Source: Verrucomicrobiaceae bacterium
GTDB taxonomy: Bacteria > Verrucomicrobiota > Verrucomicrobiia > Verrucomicrobiales > Verrucomicrobiaceae
Assembly: GCA_016713035.1 (NCBI GenBank)
Contig: JADJPW010000001.1
Coordinates: 1,302,001 to 1,366,000, forward strand
Length of the DNA stretch: 64,000 nucleotides
Reading direction: 5' to 3'
Made by a program: the position numbers and the translations under genes. Below, in pieces: positions 54,301 through 61,051 of the stretch. Positions within the stretch are counted from its first letter, which is position 1. Each line of letters begins with the position of its first letter. The notes beneath the pieces are model-generated. The model was not told the DNA's origin, made no database searches, and saw only the letters and a list, made by a program, of their open reading frames with translations.

Positions 54301-57300
54301 AGGTGCATAGGCTGTGGTGAAGGAACCACCTGTCGTGCTTGCCGTGCCCCCGGAATTGGTGGCCGTGAGCCTATAGTAATAAACCATATTCACAGTCAAG
54401 CCGGTGAGGTTCGCGCTCACATTCTGAGGTACGCCACCATTGTTTGGTGACAAAGTGACGTTTACAATGCTGCCATAAGCAGTGGTGAGTCCATACTCGA
54501 ATCGCGCCGTGGTCGCGGCATCATTGGGATTGGCGGCCCCATGAACAGTGGCACGAGTGCCATAAATGGAGGAGGCGGCACCTAGCGTGAGAATGGGTCT
54601 GGGCTGGCCGATATTGGCATTGGCGGCATAGTTTGAAACTTTGCCACCAGCTGTGTAAAATTGCCCTCCGGCGTAAAGATTGGTGCCGCTTATCACTAGT
54701 GAATGGACCGCGCCATTCACTCCCGCCCCCAAGACGGACCAAATACCTCCGCTCCACTTTGCGACGTAACGGGCATCATTGACTCCACTGGCGCTCGTGA
54801 AGTTCCCTCCAACATAAACATTATCATTGCTCACGGCCAACGCATTCACTACGCCATCGGTCCCAACATAATTGCCTGAGCCGTTAAGTCCCTGCCAAGT
54901 CCCTCCTCCTGTCGACGTGGTCCACTTTGCAACTCGATTCACTGTAACGCCACCTGCACTGGTGAAACTTCCCCCAACGTAAAGACTCCCGCCGCTGGAG
55001 ACCAGTGCCCGCACAGAGCCACTGCTCACACCTGCGCCGAGAGCGGACCAAGTGCTGCCGTTCCACAGAGCGACGCGGTTGGCCTGCTGTCCGCCCGCCG
55101 TTGTGAAATCTCCTCCGGCATAAAGATCAGTGCCGTTTACGGCCAGGGCATAAACCCAATAGCCCACTCCTCCACCGGGTTCTGACCAGGTGCTGCCGTT
55201 CCATCTGGCAATATAATCGGCTCCGAATCCTCCAGCATTGGTGAATGCCCCTCCTGCGTAGAGATTGCTGCTGCTCCCAACAAGCGCATAGACCGTGTTA
55301 TTCATCCCTGTGCTCAGTGCCGACCACGAACTACCATTCCACTTGGCAACGCGATTTGCCAAAACTCCCCCGGCGCTGCTGAATTCCCCCCCGGCGTAAA
55401 CCTCACTACCACTAATTACCAACGCATGTACAGTGCCGTTTACCCCCGTGCCGAGAGCTGACCATGAACTTCCATTCCACCGTGCGACGCGATTAACCTC
55501 TTGTCCGCCTGCTGTGGTAAAAGTCCCGCCAGCGTAAAGTGTGCTGCCGCTCAAGGCCAGCGAATTGATGTAACCGTTCATTGTTAACCCGACTATTTCC
55601 CAGCGGCTGCCCGGGAAATTATTCCATTGTGCGAGGCGATATGCCGGCCCTGTGGGAGTGTAGGTGAAATCTCCACCGGCATGGACTTTGCCACCGAACA
55701 CGGCAAGTGCATACACCGTTCCCCCACTCAACTCATGAATACCTCCCCAGCTAGCCCCATCCCACTTGGCAATACCACGATTGGGTGAAGTGAACGTACC
55801 TCCCACATAAAGAGAGCCGCCAGTATACACTAACGAATGCACGGTATTACTTACCCCGGACTCCAGCGCAGACCAAGTCGTGCCATCCCAGCGGGCAACT
55901 CGATTCGCATCCAGCCCGCCTGCTGTGTTGAAACTTCCGCCGACAAAGAGAATGCTGTTTTGAAGTGCGAATGCATTTACTGAGCCGTTCATTCCAGAGC
56001 CTAGGGCCGACCAAACACTGCCGTCCCATTTTGCAACGCGATTGGTTGTCACCCCGCCTGTACTGGTAAAATCTCCTCCAGCGTAGAGAGTGGTACCGCT
56101 GACAATCAACGCGCGGACTATGTTGTTTGTTCCAGAGACAAGCGCGGACCACGCACTGCCATTCCACTTTGCAATGCGATTATATGCGGTCCCATCTAAA
56201 ATGGTGAAATCTCCTGCAACGTAAAGATCGCTGCCACTTACAGTCAAAGCGCGAACTGTGTTGTTTGCTCCAGAACCAAATGCTGACCATGCACTGCCGT
56301 TCCATTTTGCAATGCGACTGGCCGCCACCCCGCCCGCCGTCGTGAAATCTCCTCCTGCGTAAATGGTGCCGCCGCTAACGGCAAGCGCACGAACCGTGGT
56401 GTTCATCCCAGAACCAAGAGCCGACCATGCACTGCCGTTCCATTTCGCGATGCGATTGGCCGCCAGACTGCCGATGAATGTGAAGTCTCCGCCTATATAA
56501 AGGCTGCTGCCTGCGTCCACCGTGAGAGCATAAACGGTGCCGTTTGCGCCTTGGATGTCGGGATTCAAGCTCGTCCAATCCGCATCACTGAATGTCGGAT
56601 CAATGCGGATGGGATATATGGCGACAGAGTCATCCACCGTGATGTGCAGGCGATTTGGCGCTGGCACTTCCATTCGGGCTGTGAGTTCCTTTCCTTTCGC
56701 GTCGGTCACTCGCAGCCTGTTGTAAGCCAGTTCGCGGCGAGTGGCATCAACAGTCAGATTAGCTCCATCCCGCGCGGTCTGCGCTTGCGCACCAGTGACC
56801 TCGAGCGCAACCCGAAGCGCGCCCGCAATCGCCGGACGCTCCAGGATGATGAAGTCCTGCCGCACGCCATCCGCACTCACGCTATATTCCTCCACCAGCC
56901 CAGGACGAAGCCAGGCCACCACTTCCTGAGTGGCGCGGACGGTCCCATGATCCGCAAGACGGCGTGGAGCGTCTTTGCTTCCTTCTCCCCCTATCTCAAG
57001 AGCCTTGATGCGGAAACGGTTCGGCTTCCCCGCATCCTCGTCAGAAGTGGACATCAGCCACAAACCCTCACGCGTGGCCTCCGCCTCCAAGTCCTGCATG
57101 ACGGCTTTCAGGCTGGCCCCATCCTTTGTCGGAGTGATGCTGATGCCATCCCCCGCATACTGCTTCTGCGCCTCCGCGCCGAGCTGATCCATGCGAATTG
57201 GCTGCATCTGTGGCTGCGTCGGCACCTCTGGCTCGCCAGCGGCGGCATGGGGCATTGCGATCAGCAGCAAAACAGCGGCGGTTAGGAGGCGCGATTTCAT
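45346..57300 (-). CDS. giant secreted repeat protein (3984 aa)
   Basis: The ATG at 57300 opens a clear signal peptide (MKSRLLTAAVLLLIAMPHAAAG), so I take it as the true start even though the frame is open to 57918. In order come: an N-terminal region of about 230 residues; 14 repeats of about 47 residues (56560-54610; typical unit NRIAKWNGSAWSALGSG ... LYAGGDFTTAGG), which could form two seven-bladed propellers; an Fn3-like domain (about 54600-54310); five HYDIN/ASH-like choice-of-anchor D domains beginning EIGVEQPAGT (54310-52560); a Calx-beta domain (52560-52215); and a long array of about 150-residue PPC-like beta domains (52200-45850). The C-terminus (RKNSNLIYTPQKSG ... CFGRVQVTLAP) is of a kind common at the end of large verrucomicrobial surface proteins. 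Probably an extracellular adhesin or scaffold; no catalytic domain seen. Confidence 0.85.
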   Translation of the reverse strand: MKSRLLTAAVLLLIAMPHAAAGEPEVPTQPQMQPIRMDQLGAEAQKQYAGDGISITPTKDGASLKAVMQDLEAEATREGLWLMSTSDEDAGKPNRFRIKALEIGGEGSKDAPRRLADHGTVRATQEVVAWLRPGLVEEYSVSADGVRQDFIILERPAIAGALRVALEVTGAQAQTARDGANLTVDATRRELAYNRLRVTDAKGKELTARMEVPAPNRLHITVDDSVAIYPIRIDPTFSDADWTSLNPDIQGANGTVYALTVDAGSSLYIGGDFTFIGSLAANRIAKWNGSAWSALGSGMNTTVRALAVSGGTIYAGGDFTTAGGVAASRIAKWNGSAWSAFGSGANNTVRALTVSGSDLYVAGDFTILDGTAYNRIAKWNGSAWSALVSGTNNIVRALIVSGTTLYAGGDFTSTGGVTTNRVAKWDGSVWSALGSGMNGSVNAFALQNSILFVGGSFNTAGGLDANRVARWDGTTWSALESGVSNTVHSLVYTGGSLYVGGTFTSPNRGIAKWDGASWGGIHELSGGTVYALAVFGGKVHAGGDFTYTPTGPAYRLAQWNNFPGSRWEIVGLTMNGYINSLALSGSTLYAGGTFTTAGGQEVNRVARWNGSSWSALGTGVNGTVHALVISGSEVYAGGEFSSAGGVLANRVAKWNGSSWSALSTGMNNTVYALVGSSSNLYAGGAFTNAGGFGADYIARWNGSTWSEPGGGVGYWVYALAVNGTDLYAGGDFTTAGGQQANRVALWNGSTWSALGAGVSSGSVRALVSSGGSLYVGGSFTSAGGVTVNRVAKWTTSTGGGTWQGLNGSGNYVGTDGVVNALAVSNDNVYVGGNFTSASGVNDARYVAKWSGGIWSVLGAGVNGAVHSLVISGTNLYAGGQFYTAGGKVSNYAANANIGQPRPILTLGAASSIYGTRATVHGAANPNDAATTARFEYGLTTAYGSIVNVTLSPNNGGVPQNVSANLTGLTVNMVYYYRLTATNSGGTASTTGGSFTTAYAPEIGVEQPAGTSLVDGSTSVSFGSVATVTSDTRTFTVRNTGDGNLNLGSISFSGGNSTDFSVTSPPAATVAPGASTTFTVAFAPPMLGPRATTLRIPSNDVDENPFEITLNGIGLAPEIGVEHPVGTNLADGAAAVGFGSIEIGNNATRTFTINNTGNDALTTIAVTFNGGNAGDFVVTAPSPSSLAVSGAASFTVSFAPTALGARATTMRVASNDSDENPFDIILNGTGTTPEIAVEQPVGTNLTDGISSSNFGGSLVGSSVALNFVVLNTGSGNLFGLSATVSGNNASDFSVIEQPANLLQLGQSTALTVQFTPSAIGPRTALLRIASNDLDENPFDITLNGTGTVPEIVVEYAGNGLTDGVSDVSLGSAELTSDAAYTFTIRNTGGASLTGVNFSISGGDVVDFSRLQLPSGTISPGSSTTFRVSFTPTALGTRTTTILVSSSDSDENPFGITLTGTGIPATPEIGIQQPAGTNLVDGVTTVDFGLLEPGSPSVTKPFTIQSLGYADLDDLIVTISGTNSADFELNSSGVPSTLPRVNGSAGFTVSYAPAATGPRSATLHIASNDTDENPFDIPITGYGAPQAAVSDLTVNENDGTAQVVVTLNQATSADTMIDWSTSSGSASSGSDYTHASGTLTIPAGQLSGNIPVTLINNTVPELDEYFLVSLTSAPNTIITDSSATVTVIDDDLVRLDWDDGQTDLGTSTYHSLVTAAGSYYFRIQTQPTVQGGWRTSLRVAAGEANLYLRKSDFPTTSNYDHRSNLAGSDGLVLRPEQYVENDVWYGLVEVTSAGSWSLTSGEIYVENLGPLPFTDTDSDNVYDIGEEVTGSGGSRTLPPEGVRFFRQAVPAGAPAWALWLNGGPRSVALRRGQVPHQPTVAPSYSGVYDLLQERQMLVVPPYLGSGMETYFLSVSGNPGEVVNLDSRIQVVETLTFDQAGVAVNTTPAGATGGRTSAPYRSYRVTVENNTLAWDVAVTPSSGDAQVAVGTLNSDSSGSVVSGVPNEFYNTAFSEAVGAVTDSVTLVPQTLTDGTWFITVYGAGAFTATLKQGHPEVTTIPFYSANAADVTNDLTNRAGWRYYQVRDILSQVGTLGWELQLSNQVGGSEIALRRNAVPGRWSYRWGATAQSSSTGFTEGHVDHSSTNGLLQRPGHQSDIWYVGVYSPLQALGAFTLTRREIEPPGLAFDGAAEAVSGHALDTWRYFRIDVPAAADVLGWDLRLTNITAGSPQLVVARDVLPLSNGTSGGLTSNSSWSSGQQWAASRDWTGGSAERIVVSMGRPLQPGTYYVGVLAQGSGANGYTIQSRAIGRNGSGRAIQTLPDVTFAGGSAPLTNLVSREPAYFKVSVPAGAASWQVKLTPSSGEMMLVVLKGVLPNSDAGLSGKCGIVMQRTGHEFYHLFPGIGETTIPDGDYYFAAVGETGTASAVFQSVGVMPVANLGNASTTPVSTAVSVAPGEVTMYQFAVPAGAAGLEVKLSNVTGQPGFTLLEGAAIPSPYSFYVGDSYGYEGGASWNGSGQSGSIYTRILNFPVAATTYTVAIRGAHSIAGNSTANLVFRTLPVEPLAFNGGSISVTNQEAGTWRLFQTTVPTSANLLGWDVWIKNVTGGDPELMVARDTLPQGSGSSSLPYGSTWSPGAEWPVSADWTHRSYDPPSSRSVEQQRMVASMGRPLEPGTYYVAVRLSGSSASYNLQSRGIGQPGSGMNVELAGTVAFNGGSTTVTNLAPREAAYVKVTVPAGQPSWQVKLTPSAGEMMFALARGAIPNSYAGQRGFESGSIERAGITALKQGDDLFHLFPTTGTTIPSGDYNFAIISEGTAPANGSTVGTGTSSALFQSLGPIPVTSLGTASTTPTTTAVSLVGGQVKLYQFDIEAGTPAFEIRLTNREGNPGYALIRGSSLPVPFMQSSGDVYGFEGGEWGGVMGTGIYTLPNPPAGTYTMSMRAGPDTGGYPAASANIVFKALPVSDISFDGSSTVVSDQEPTTWRYFRVTVPSGVLGWDLWLKNLSGSATLEVRRDLMPGDNFASVVSLSDSQWPSGHYLHAGLDWTGYSLQSDGSSYQDRRMVAAMGRPLEPGTYCIGVRADGASATSYTLQSRGIGEAGSGLEIEVADTVAFAGGSASAPGIPPREAAYFKVTVPPGQPSWQVRLQPTQGDMMLAGRLGGIPNNAYLPSGVGDGGGIKLKKVGEEWYHLFPTSGQSTITPGDYYFAVISEGAGPVNGQIGTGVVSGVITSLGAMPVTSLGPISTAGVTSAVSLAGGEVRHYSFDVPAGTVAFDLLLENRVGNLLYAIKQGSAILRPPKASPTDNYGFEGGVSPVAEGAGVYTLNNPTPGIYTISLRAASPLDPATGDLVIRQKVLRTLNFTESLNGNGQSHTDTRSLLDGESTLYAVDVPMVLSSNNVIGWRLDVNALLGNPTLRIFPDLNQPGTNAITVTNRSAILVPPYLTPGTRWYVEVIGGGFTEYQITSSNITRRNVAPWQMPLTFNTQFGDSADVDIGEDEWHFYAVDVPGGNLGLMRTVLEAPNGDPQLYIREDGVPTLSHQRNGSTGGTLVDRELDGGGTEYGNWVPLNGRTEKQLRSGRWYLGVKAQSSHARYRLLVSTGVVADLALVGGNLTSQVQAGGDWRYYRFTVPEDAPLSWTLSFGQQMGDVVMHLRDTVPPGHDDRSSNSQFDILNAYDDSKNQGPYSDAGYDYAGSYDFILPPLRPGHTYFAGFRAKDDSRFSITSATASESVGVLPELPFMGGSDTPSIPAGGHVTYLVRVPADAMRWKHSISRPAGVELRIENGTIPLATGTNVHYLETTPGNQLDQILGSWPWLAGHTYYLTLINTSTFSQTVPIQIGDLPGGQSFATAVAAAGLSGADATFDATPHNDGVENLLKYAFNMNLGGPDATTMSLNGTSGLPAITVHPNGINSIFRYEFLRRKNSNLIYTPQKSGELTNPASWTPLTDTPIAIPIDATWERVIYEETYDATITLKCFGRVQVTLAP

Positions 57301-57918
57301 GCCAGAGTATCTGTGCTTTTTCCCACGCGACGTAATCAGGCAGCACAAATAAACAACCAACCAATCACTGACAATGATAGCCACAATTACACCAAAAGAT
57401 GCCAGACAGGTGGTTAAATTGATTGTTGAAGATTTAATCCCCTCACCCAAGAGCGCGTCACCTTTATTTACCTCGCCCACCTTGCCGTAGCTATTGTCTC
57501 CCCAGGCCCACAGCATGCCATCCGAAAGGATGCCAGCGATGTGAGAGGCCATCGCCGCCATGGAGATCTTCACAAACCGCTGCGCTGCATCCACCACCAA
57601 GAACGTGCGATACACCACCGCCGCAGGATCGTAGGTGCCATTGCCCGGCTGGCTAGCCTTCACTGTCACCGCTCCCGCTACACCCGTCAGCGTCAAAGCG
57701 CTACCTGACACGGCCGCCACACCTCCCGCGCTGGCCAGCGCGTAACTGATCGGCAGCCCGCTGGATGCCGCCGCTACCAGGGCAAAGGGAGCATCCGTGG
57801 ACAGCTTGTCAGGAATGGCAGGAAAGTCGATCGTTTGCGGACTTCCGGCCTGAAGCGACAGAGCCTGTAAAACGAGCGCCAGACCCAGGAGGAAGACAGT
57901 ATGAATGGATGTGTTCAT
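57301..57918 (-). pseudogene. truncated 5' end of an RCC1-type secreted protein, in frame with the giant gene
   Basis: The frame starts with its own signal peptide (MNTSIHTVFLLGLALVLQALSLQA), then a known Ig-like module of verrucomicrobial surface proteins (QTIDFPAIPDKLSTDAPFALVAAASSGLPISYALA). Next comes the first strand set of an RCC1 repeat (GILSDGMLWAWGDNSYGKVG). Homology then stops at about 57470. What follows is AT-richer DNA that looks like the 5' region of the next gene, yet it contains no stop, so the frame runs into the giant protein and would encode a hydrophobic stretch (LASFGVIVAIIVSDWLVVYLCCLI). A deletion that removed the rest of the RCC1 gene explains this. An artificial join in the assembly is the alternative. 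Confidence 0.65.
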
Positions 57919-57964
57919 GGCAGCATCTGCGCTTTTCCAAGACAGATGTTACCCGCTTTTTCCG

Positions 57965-57993
57965 CCCCCCCGCTTTTTCTCCATCGGGGGGGG
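57965..57993. other. C7/G8 hairpin upstream of the truncated RCC1 gene
   Basis: Seven C (57965-57971) and eight G (57986-57993) residues flank a 14-nt loop 47 bp before the start at 57918. An alternative fold pairs CATCGG with CCGATG across the G run. The homopolymer runs may vary in length and affect transcription. Function is unproven. Confidence 0.3.
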
Positions 57994-58117
57994 CATATCC
58001 GATGACCAAAGTCTCAAGCACGCTGGTAGAAGAGAATGCCTTGGAACTAGCTGGGGTGGAGGAGCGGAATGTCCTTGAGCGCTCGGATGATTTCGCGATT
58101 TCTAATCGAAAACCCCG

Positions 58118-58202
58118 TGGTGCCTGAGACAGGACTCGAACCTGCACTGATTTCTCAACCAGATCCTAAGTCTGGCGCGTCTACCAATTCCGCCACTCAG
58201 GC
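58118..58202 (-). tRNA. tRNA-Leu(UAG) with encoded CCA
   Basis: The minus strand gives the acceptor stem GCCTGAG (58202-58196) pairing with CTCAGGC (58128-58122), discriminator A, and CCA at 58120-58118. The anticodon stem CCAGA/TCTGG holds the loop CTTAGGA, anticodon TAG. The T arm contains GGTTCGAGTCC, and a long variable arm (TTGAGAAATCAGT region) identifies it as a class II leucine tRNA. It lies between the truncated RCC1 gene and the alpha/beta hydrolase gene. Confidence 0.95.
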
Positions 58203-58270
58203 ATGCATGAGCTTCGGCCGGCGGAGAATCCGCGATGCGGCCCTGCGTGCAACGCTTTTTCTGCACATCA

Positions 58271-59292
58271 TCACAAATGTCGCAGGAACCAGTCCGCACA
58301 GGTGGCGTAGAGCGGAAAATCTGTCACCAACACGTCATGATGATCCGCTCCGGGCACTTCAATCCACTTTTTCTCCAATGTTGATGGCAGCGCGGCAAAA
58401 AGAGCACGCCCCTGATCCACGGAAATCACTCCATCTGCGTTACCGTGAGCCATCAATACTGGACACCGAAGTCGCGATGCCAAAACGCAGGAATCCACTT
58501 CGGTCAGAGCATGCTGCGTATGCCGCTGAAAGTCCTGAGCCAAGCCAGTGAACCAGATTTACCGAGGCTGCTCCCCACCCGCTCCTGCGCTTGGTTTTCT
58601 AATGTCTTCCCCAAAGAATCGAAGGTGGATACGAGTACGACAGCCTTCCATGCCGATGGGCTAGAAGCAGCCGATCGCACACAGACTGCGCCGCCCATCG
58701 AAATGCCCCAAAGAAAGGCATTCGCTTCATGAAAACGGAATTTCTTCTCTGCATCACGCAGCGCCAACGCGGGTATTTCTGCTTCACGGATGCCGTAGGT
58801 GGCGATCAGACCTGGATGGTCACCATGGGCGGGTAGATCAGGCATCACACAGCGCAGACCTACTGCACAGAATCGTTCAGCTAAGGGCAGGAGGTCTTCT
58901 TTTCGCCCGCGCCTGCCGTGGATGAGCACCACCGTGCCCACGCACTGCCCAGCAGGTCGCAGGGCGTGACCGCGTGATTGGAGCTGTCCACGCAGGACTT
59001 CTCCGCGCCTGCCGACTCGCTCCGATGGGGCACCAAATAGGCAAGGCGTGCCGTCAGGTAAAGTCCACGCCGTTAGGTGCATGCCGTGACCGACCGGGTC
59101 ACTCAGAATATCCAGATGATAGAGCTGCAACGGCCTACGAGGCGGCGAGATGACCTCCGAACAAGCCATTTGGCAGGCCAATAACCAAAGAATCGGAAGT
59201 CCCAGCAAGAAGCAAGCGGCGGTGATTTTGAAGAAAGTTTTTCTCACGTCACAAGATCGTCTCACACTATCGCAAGGGCTAATGAACACCAT
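58271..59292 (-). CDS. membrane-anchored alpha/beta hydrolase, split by a frameshift
   Basis: The first frame (from 59292) gives an N-terminal hydrophobic anchor (ITAACFLLGLPILWLLACQ), then an alpha/beta hydrolase: VVLIHGRRGRKEDLLPLAERF, MPDLPAHGDH, and the nucleophile elbow LWGISMGGAV. It loses homology near 58560 and stops at 58504. The other frame takes over with LAQDFQRHTQHALTEVD and holds the Asp (AHGNADGV) and His (GADHHDV) of the triad, ending at 58271. One missing A in an A3 run (TTT, 58558-58560 on the plus strand) restores a single reading frame. The first start is uncertain; a GTG at 59247 (VRKTFFKITAA) gives a more usual signal. Substrate unknown. Confidence 0.7.
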
Positions 59293-59349
59293 GTGAAATC
59301 CAGTTTCACAAATCAGGAAGCAGGCGTTAGTTCGCGTAAGAAGACTCCC

Positions 59350-59880
59350 ATGAAAAATGATCGTTCCATCCTCTTTGCCATCACGGCGGCGCTGCTGCTA
59401 GCGAGCTGCTCGCAGGCTTACAAGGAGCGTGGTTGGGCATCTTACATCGCAGATCAATATGCGGGGAAACGCACCACCTCTGGCGAGCCCTACAATCCCT
59501 ACGGCTGGACAGCAGCCCATCATACGCTGCCTTTTGGCACCATGGTGAAGGTGAAGAACAACTTCAATGGCCGTGCGGTGAACCTCGTCGTCAATGACCG
59601 CTTCCCAAGCTACCCCGGACGCATCATCAATGTCTCCCGAGCTGCGGCAGAGTACCTAGGCATCGCACCTTCGCAGATGGCGGATGTCACCGTCAGTGCC
59701 AAGAAGCTGCCCGCAGGTGCTGCGCCGATGCCACAGGCCAGTTACAGCGCTCCACCAGCACCAGCGAGCTATGCCCCAGCCCCACCGCAGCAGCAGCAGC
59801 CAAATTTTAGCACTCCGCCTCCACCACCGATGATGCAGCCGCCGCCCATGATGCCACCGCCGCAACCTCCGGTGCACTGA
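59350..59880 (+). CDS. rlpA: RlpA-family lipoprotein (septal-ring lytic transglycosylase-like)
   Basis: The 176-aa protein has a lipoprotein signal peptide (LFAITAALLLASC, lipobox LASC), which sets the start at 59350. The double-psi beta-barrel domain is clear: GWASYIADQYAGKRTTSGEPYNPYG, TAAHHTLPFGTMVKV, and VVNDRFPSYPGRIINVS with the conserved Asp of RlpA enzymes. The tail (about residues 120-176) is Pro/Gln/Met-rich with no SPOR domain, unlike E. coli RlpA. Family members cleave peptide-free glycan strands at the septum, so a division or wall-turnover role is likely. It is divergent from the hydrolase gene. Confidence 0.88.
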   Translation: MKNDRSILFAITAALLLASCSQAYKERGWASYIADQYAGKRTTSGEPYNPYGWTAAHHTLPFGTMVKVKNNFNGRAVNLVVNDRFPSYPGRIINVSRAAAEYLGIAPSQMADVTVSAKKLPAGAAPMPQASYSAPPAPASYAPAPPQQQQPNFSTPPPPPMMQPPPMMPPPQPPVH

Positions 59881-59890
59881 TTCCGACAGA

Positions 59891-60292
59891 TCACGTATCC
59901 GGCTTCCACGACATGTAGCCGCGGTGGATGTGCTGGATGTTTTGAAAACCGAGCTCCTTCAGCTTCGCGGCGGCTTTGCGGCTACGAAAGCCACCTGCAC
60001 AATAGACCAGGACGGGCTTCGCGCTGTCCAGCGCGGATACTTTACTCTCAAAGGCTGCATCTCCGATGGAGATGTTCACCGCTTTCGGCAGTGCACCGCC
60101 TGCGAACTCGCTGGCGGAACGTACATCGAGCACCTGAGTCTCTGGATGCTCGCGGAGCCAGACATTGGCTTCGATGGCGTTGATGTTTCTGCAACCATCC
60201 GTGAAGAGGCTCCGGTCCCAACTGCCTTCATAAAGGTACCATCCAGCGACGGCGACGATCAGGATGATGAAGGGCCAAAGCATACGACGCAT
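59891..60292 (-). CDS. membrane-anchored rhodanese-like protein
   Basis: The 133-aa protein begins with one membrane segment (LWPFIILIVAVAGWYLY) and then a single rhodanese domain: VLDVRSASEFAGGALPKAVNI and the active loop VYCAGGFRSRKAA, with the Cys intact. It should transfer sulfane sulfur or bind a thiol partner outside the cytoplasm; the real substrate is unknown. The start at 60292 lies 5 nt after the stop of the YdjY-domain gene, so the two are cotranscribed. The open frame to 60370 is not used because it overlaps that gene and has no homology. Confidence 0.85.
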   Translation of the reverse strand: MRRMLWPFIILIVAVAGWYLYEGSWDRSLFTDGCRNINAIEANVWLREHPETQVLDVRSASEFAGGALPKAVNISIGDAAFESKVSALDSAKPVLVYCAGGFRSRKAAAKLKELGFQNIQHIHRGYMSWKPDT

Positions 60293-60297
60293 GGAGC

Positions 60298-61032
60298 TTA
60301 CTTTGCCGGAGTGATGATGAGCGTGACCTTGGTTTCCTCCGCAGGGATGTTGGCGGGCATGCTGATCCACAGGTCGTCACGGTGATTGCCTGCGGCGGGG
60401 GAATTGATGACGGCACCGGGATCGACATAGACGGAGATGAAATTCCCCGTGGCCTCCGCGACGAAGCCTCGCTCGTCGATCTGTGAGCCATTGAAGACCC
60501 ATTCACTGAGATCAGGCGGGACGCGGCGCTTGTCGATGTCCTGGATGAAATCAGACAGCGGCACACGCTTCACGGCATCGCCCTCCTTCCACTCACAATG
60601 GATGGCGAGACGGTTCGCACGCGGGGTGGCGGGCACGGTGTCTTCCTTCCAGGGGCGTTCCTCCTGGGCGGGGAGTTTTTCCAGGATGCCCTGCGTGGCG
60701 GGTTGGTAATTGGCCAACAATAAGGCGAGTTGGAGGTGAATAGGCCGTGCAGTGGTCTGCAGGATGGTCTCGTGGACTTTTTCTCCCGCTTCATGGCAGA
60801 GAGCGTATTCGATGGGGAGTTTTTGGTGGAGGATGTTGCAGGGCACACGCAGCTCGCGGGTGGCCACGGTGATCTGGATGCCTCCGAGGTCAAAGACGCC
60901 GGGCGAGGTCTGCTTGATGAGCTTTTTGGCCTCTTCGATCTGTGCCTGGGCATCGACTTTCTGCTCGGGGGCAGTTTGTGCGAGCAAGGAGGTCAAACCG
61001 AGGGCGGCGAGGAAAAGAGGCAGGAGGCGCAT
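60298..61032 (-). CDS. secreted YdjY-domain protein
   Basis: The 244-aa protein has a signal peptide (MRLLPLFLAALGLTSLLAQ) and a YdjY domain, recognisable by ELRVPCNILHQKLPIEYALCHEAGEKVHETILQTTARPIHLQLALLLANY. A C-terminal beta-rich half (about residues 135-244) resembles the one that usually follows in PVC bacteria. Function is unknown; YdjY domains are often in ferredoxin-like or redox contexts. It lies 19 bp after the M16 protease stop on the same strand and is followed by the rhodanese gene, suggesting one transcript of three. Confidence 0.75.
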   Translation of the reverse strand: MRLLPLFLAALGLTSLLAQTAPEQKVDAQAQIEEAKKLIKQTSPGVFDLGGIQITVATRELRVPCNILHQKLPIEYALCHEAGEKVHETILQTTARPIHLQLALLLANYQPATQGILEKLPAQEERPWKEDTVPATPRANRLAIHCEWKEGDAVKRVPLSDFIQDIDKRRVPPDLSEWVFNGSQIDERGFVAEATGNFISVYVDPGAVINSPAAGNHRDDLWISMPANIPAEETKVTLIITPAK

Positions 61033-61051
61033 GATGGAGCGAGACGGATGA

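Noticed and set aside
53264..54310. 348-codon plus-strand open frame
   Set aside because: It lies antisense to the anchor-D repeats of the giant gene and its product mirrors those repeats; it has no homology or start signal of its own.
57301..58202. genomic island inserted at the tRNA-Leu gene
   Set aside because: No integrase, no direct repeat of the tRNA 3' end and no compositional break were seen within the window.
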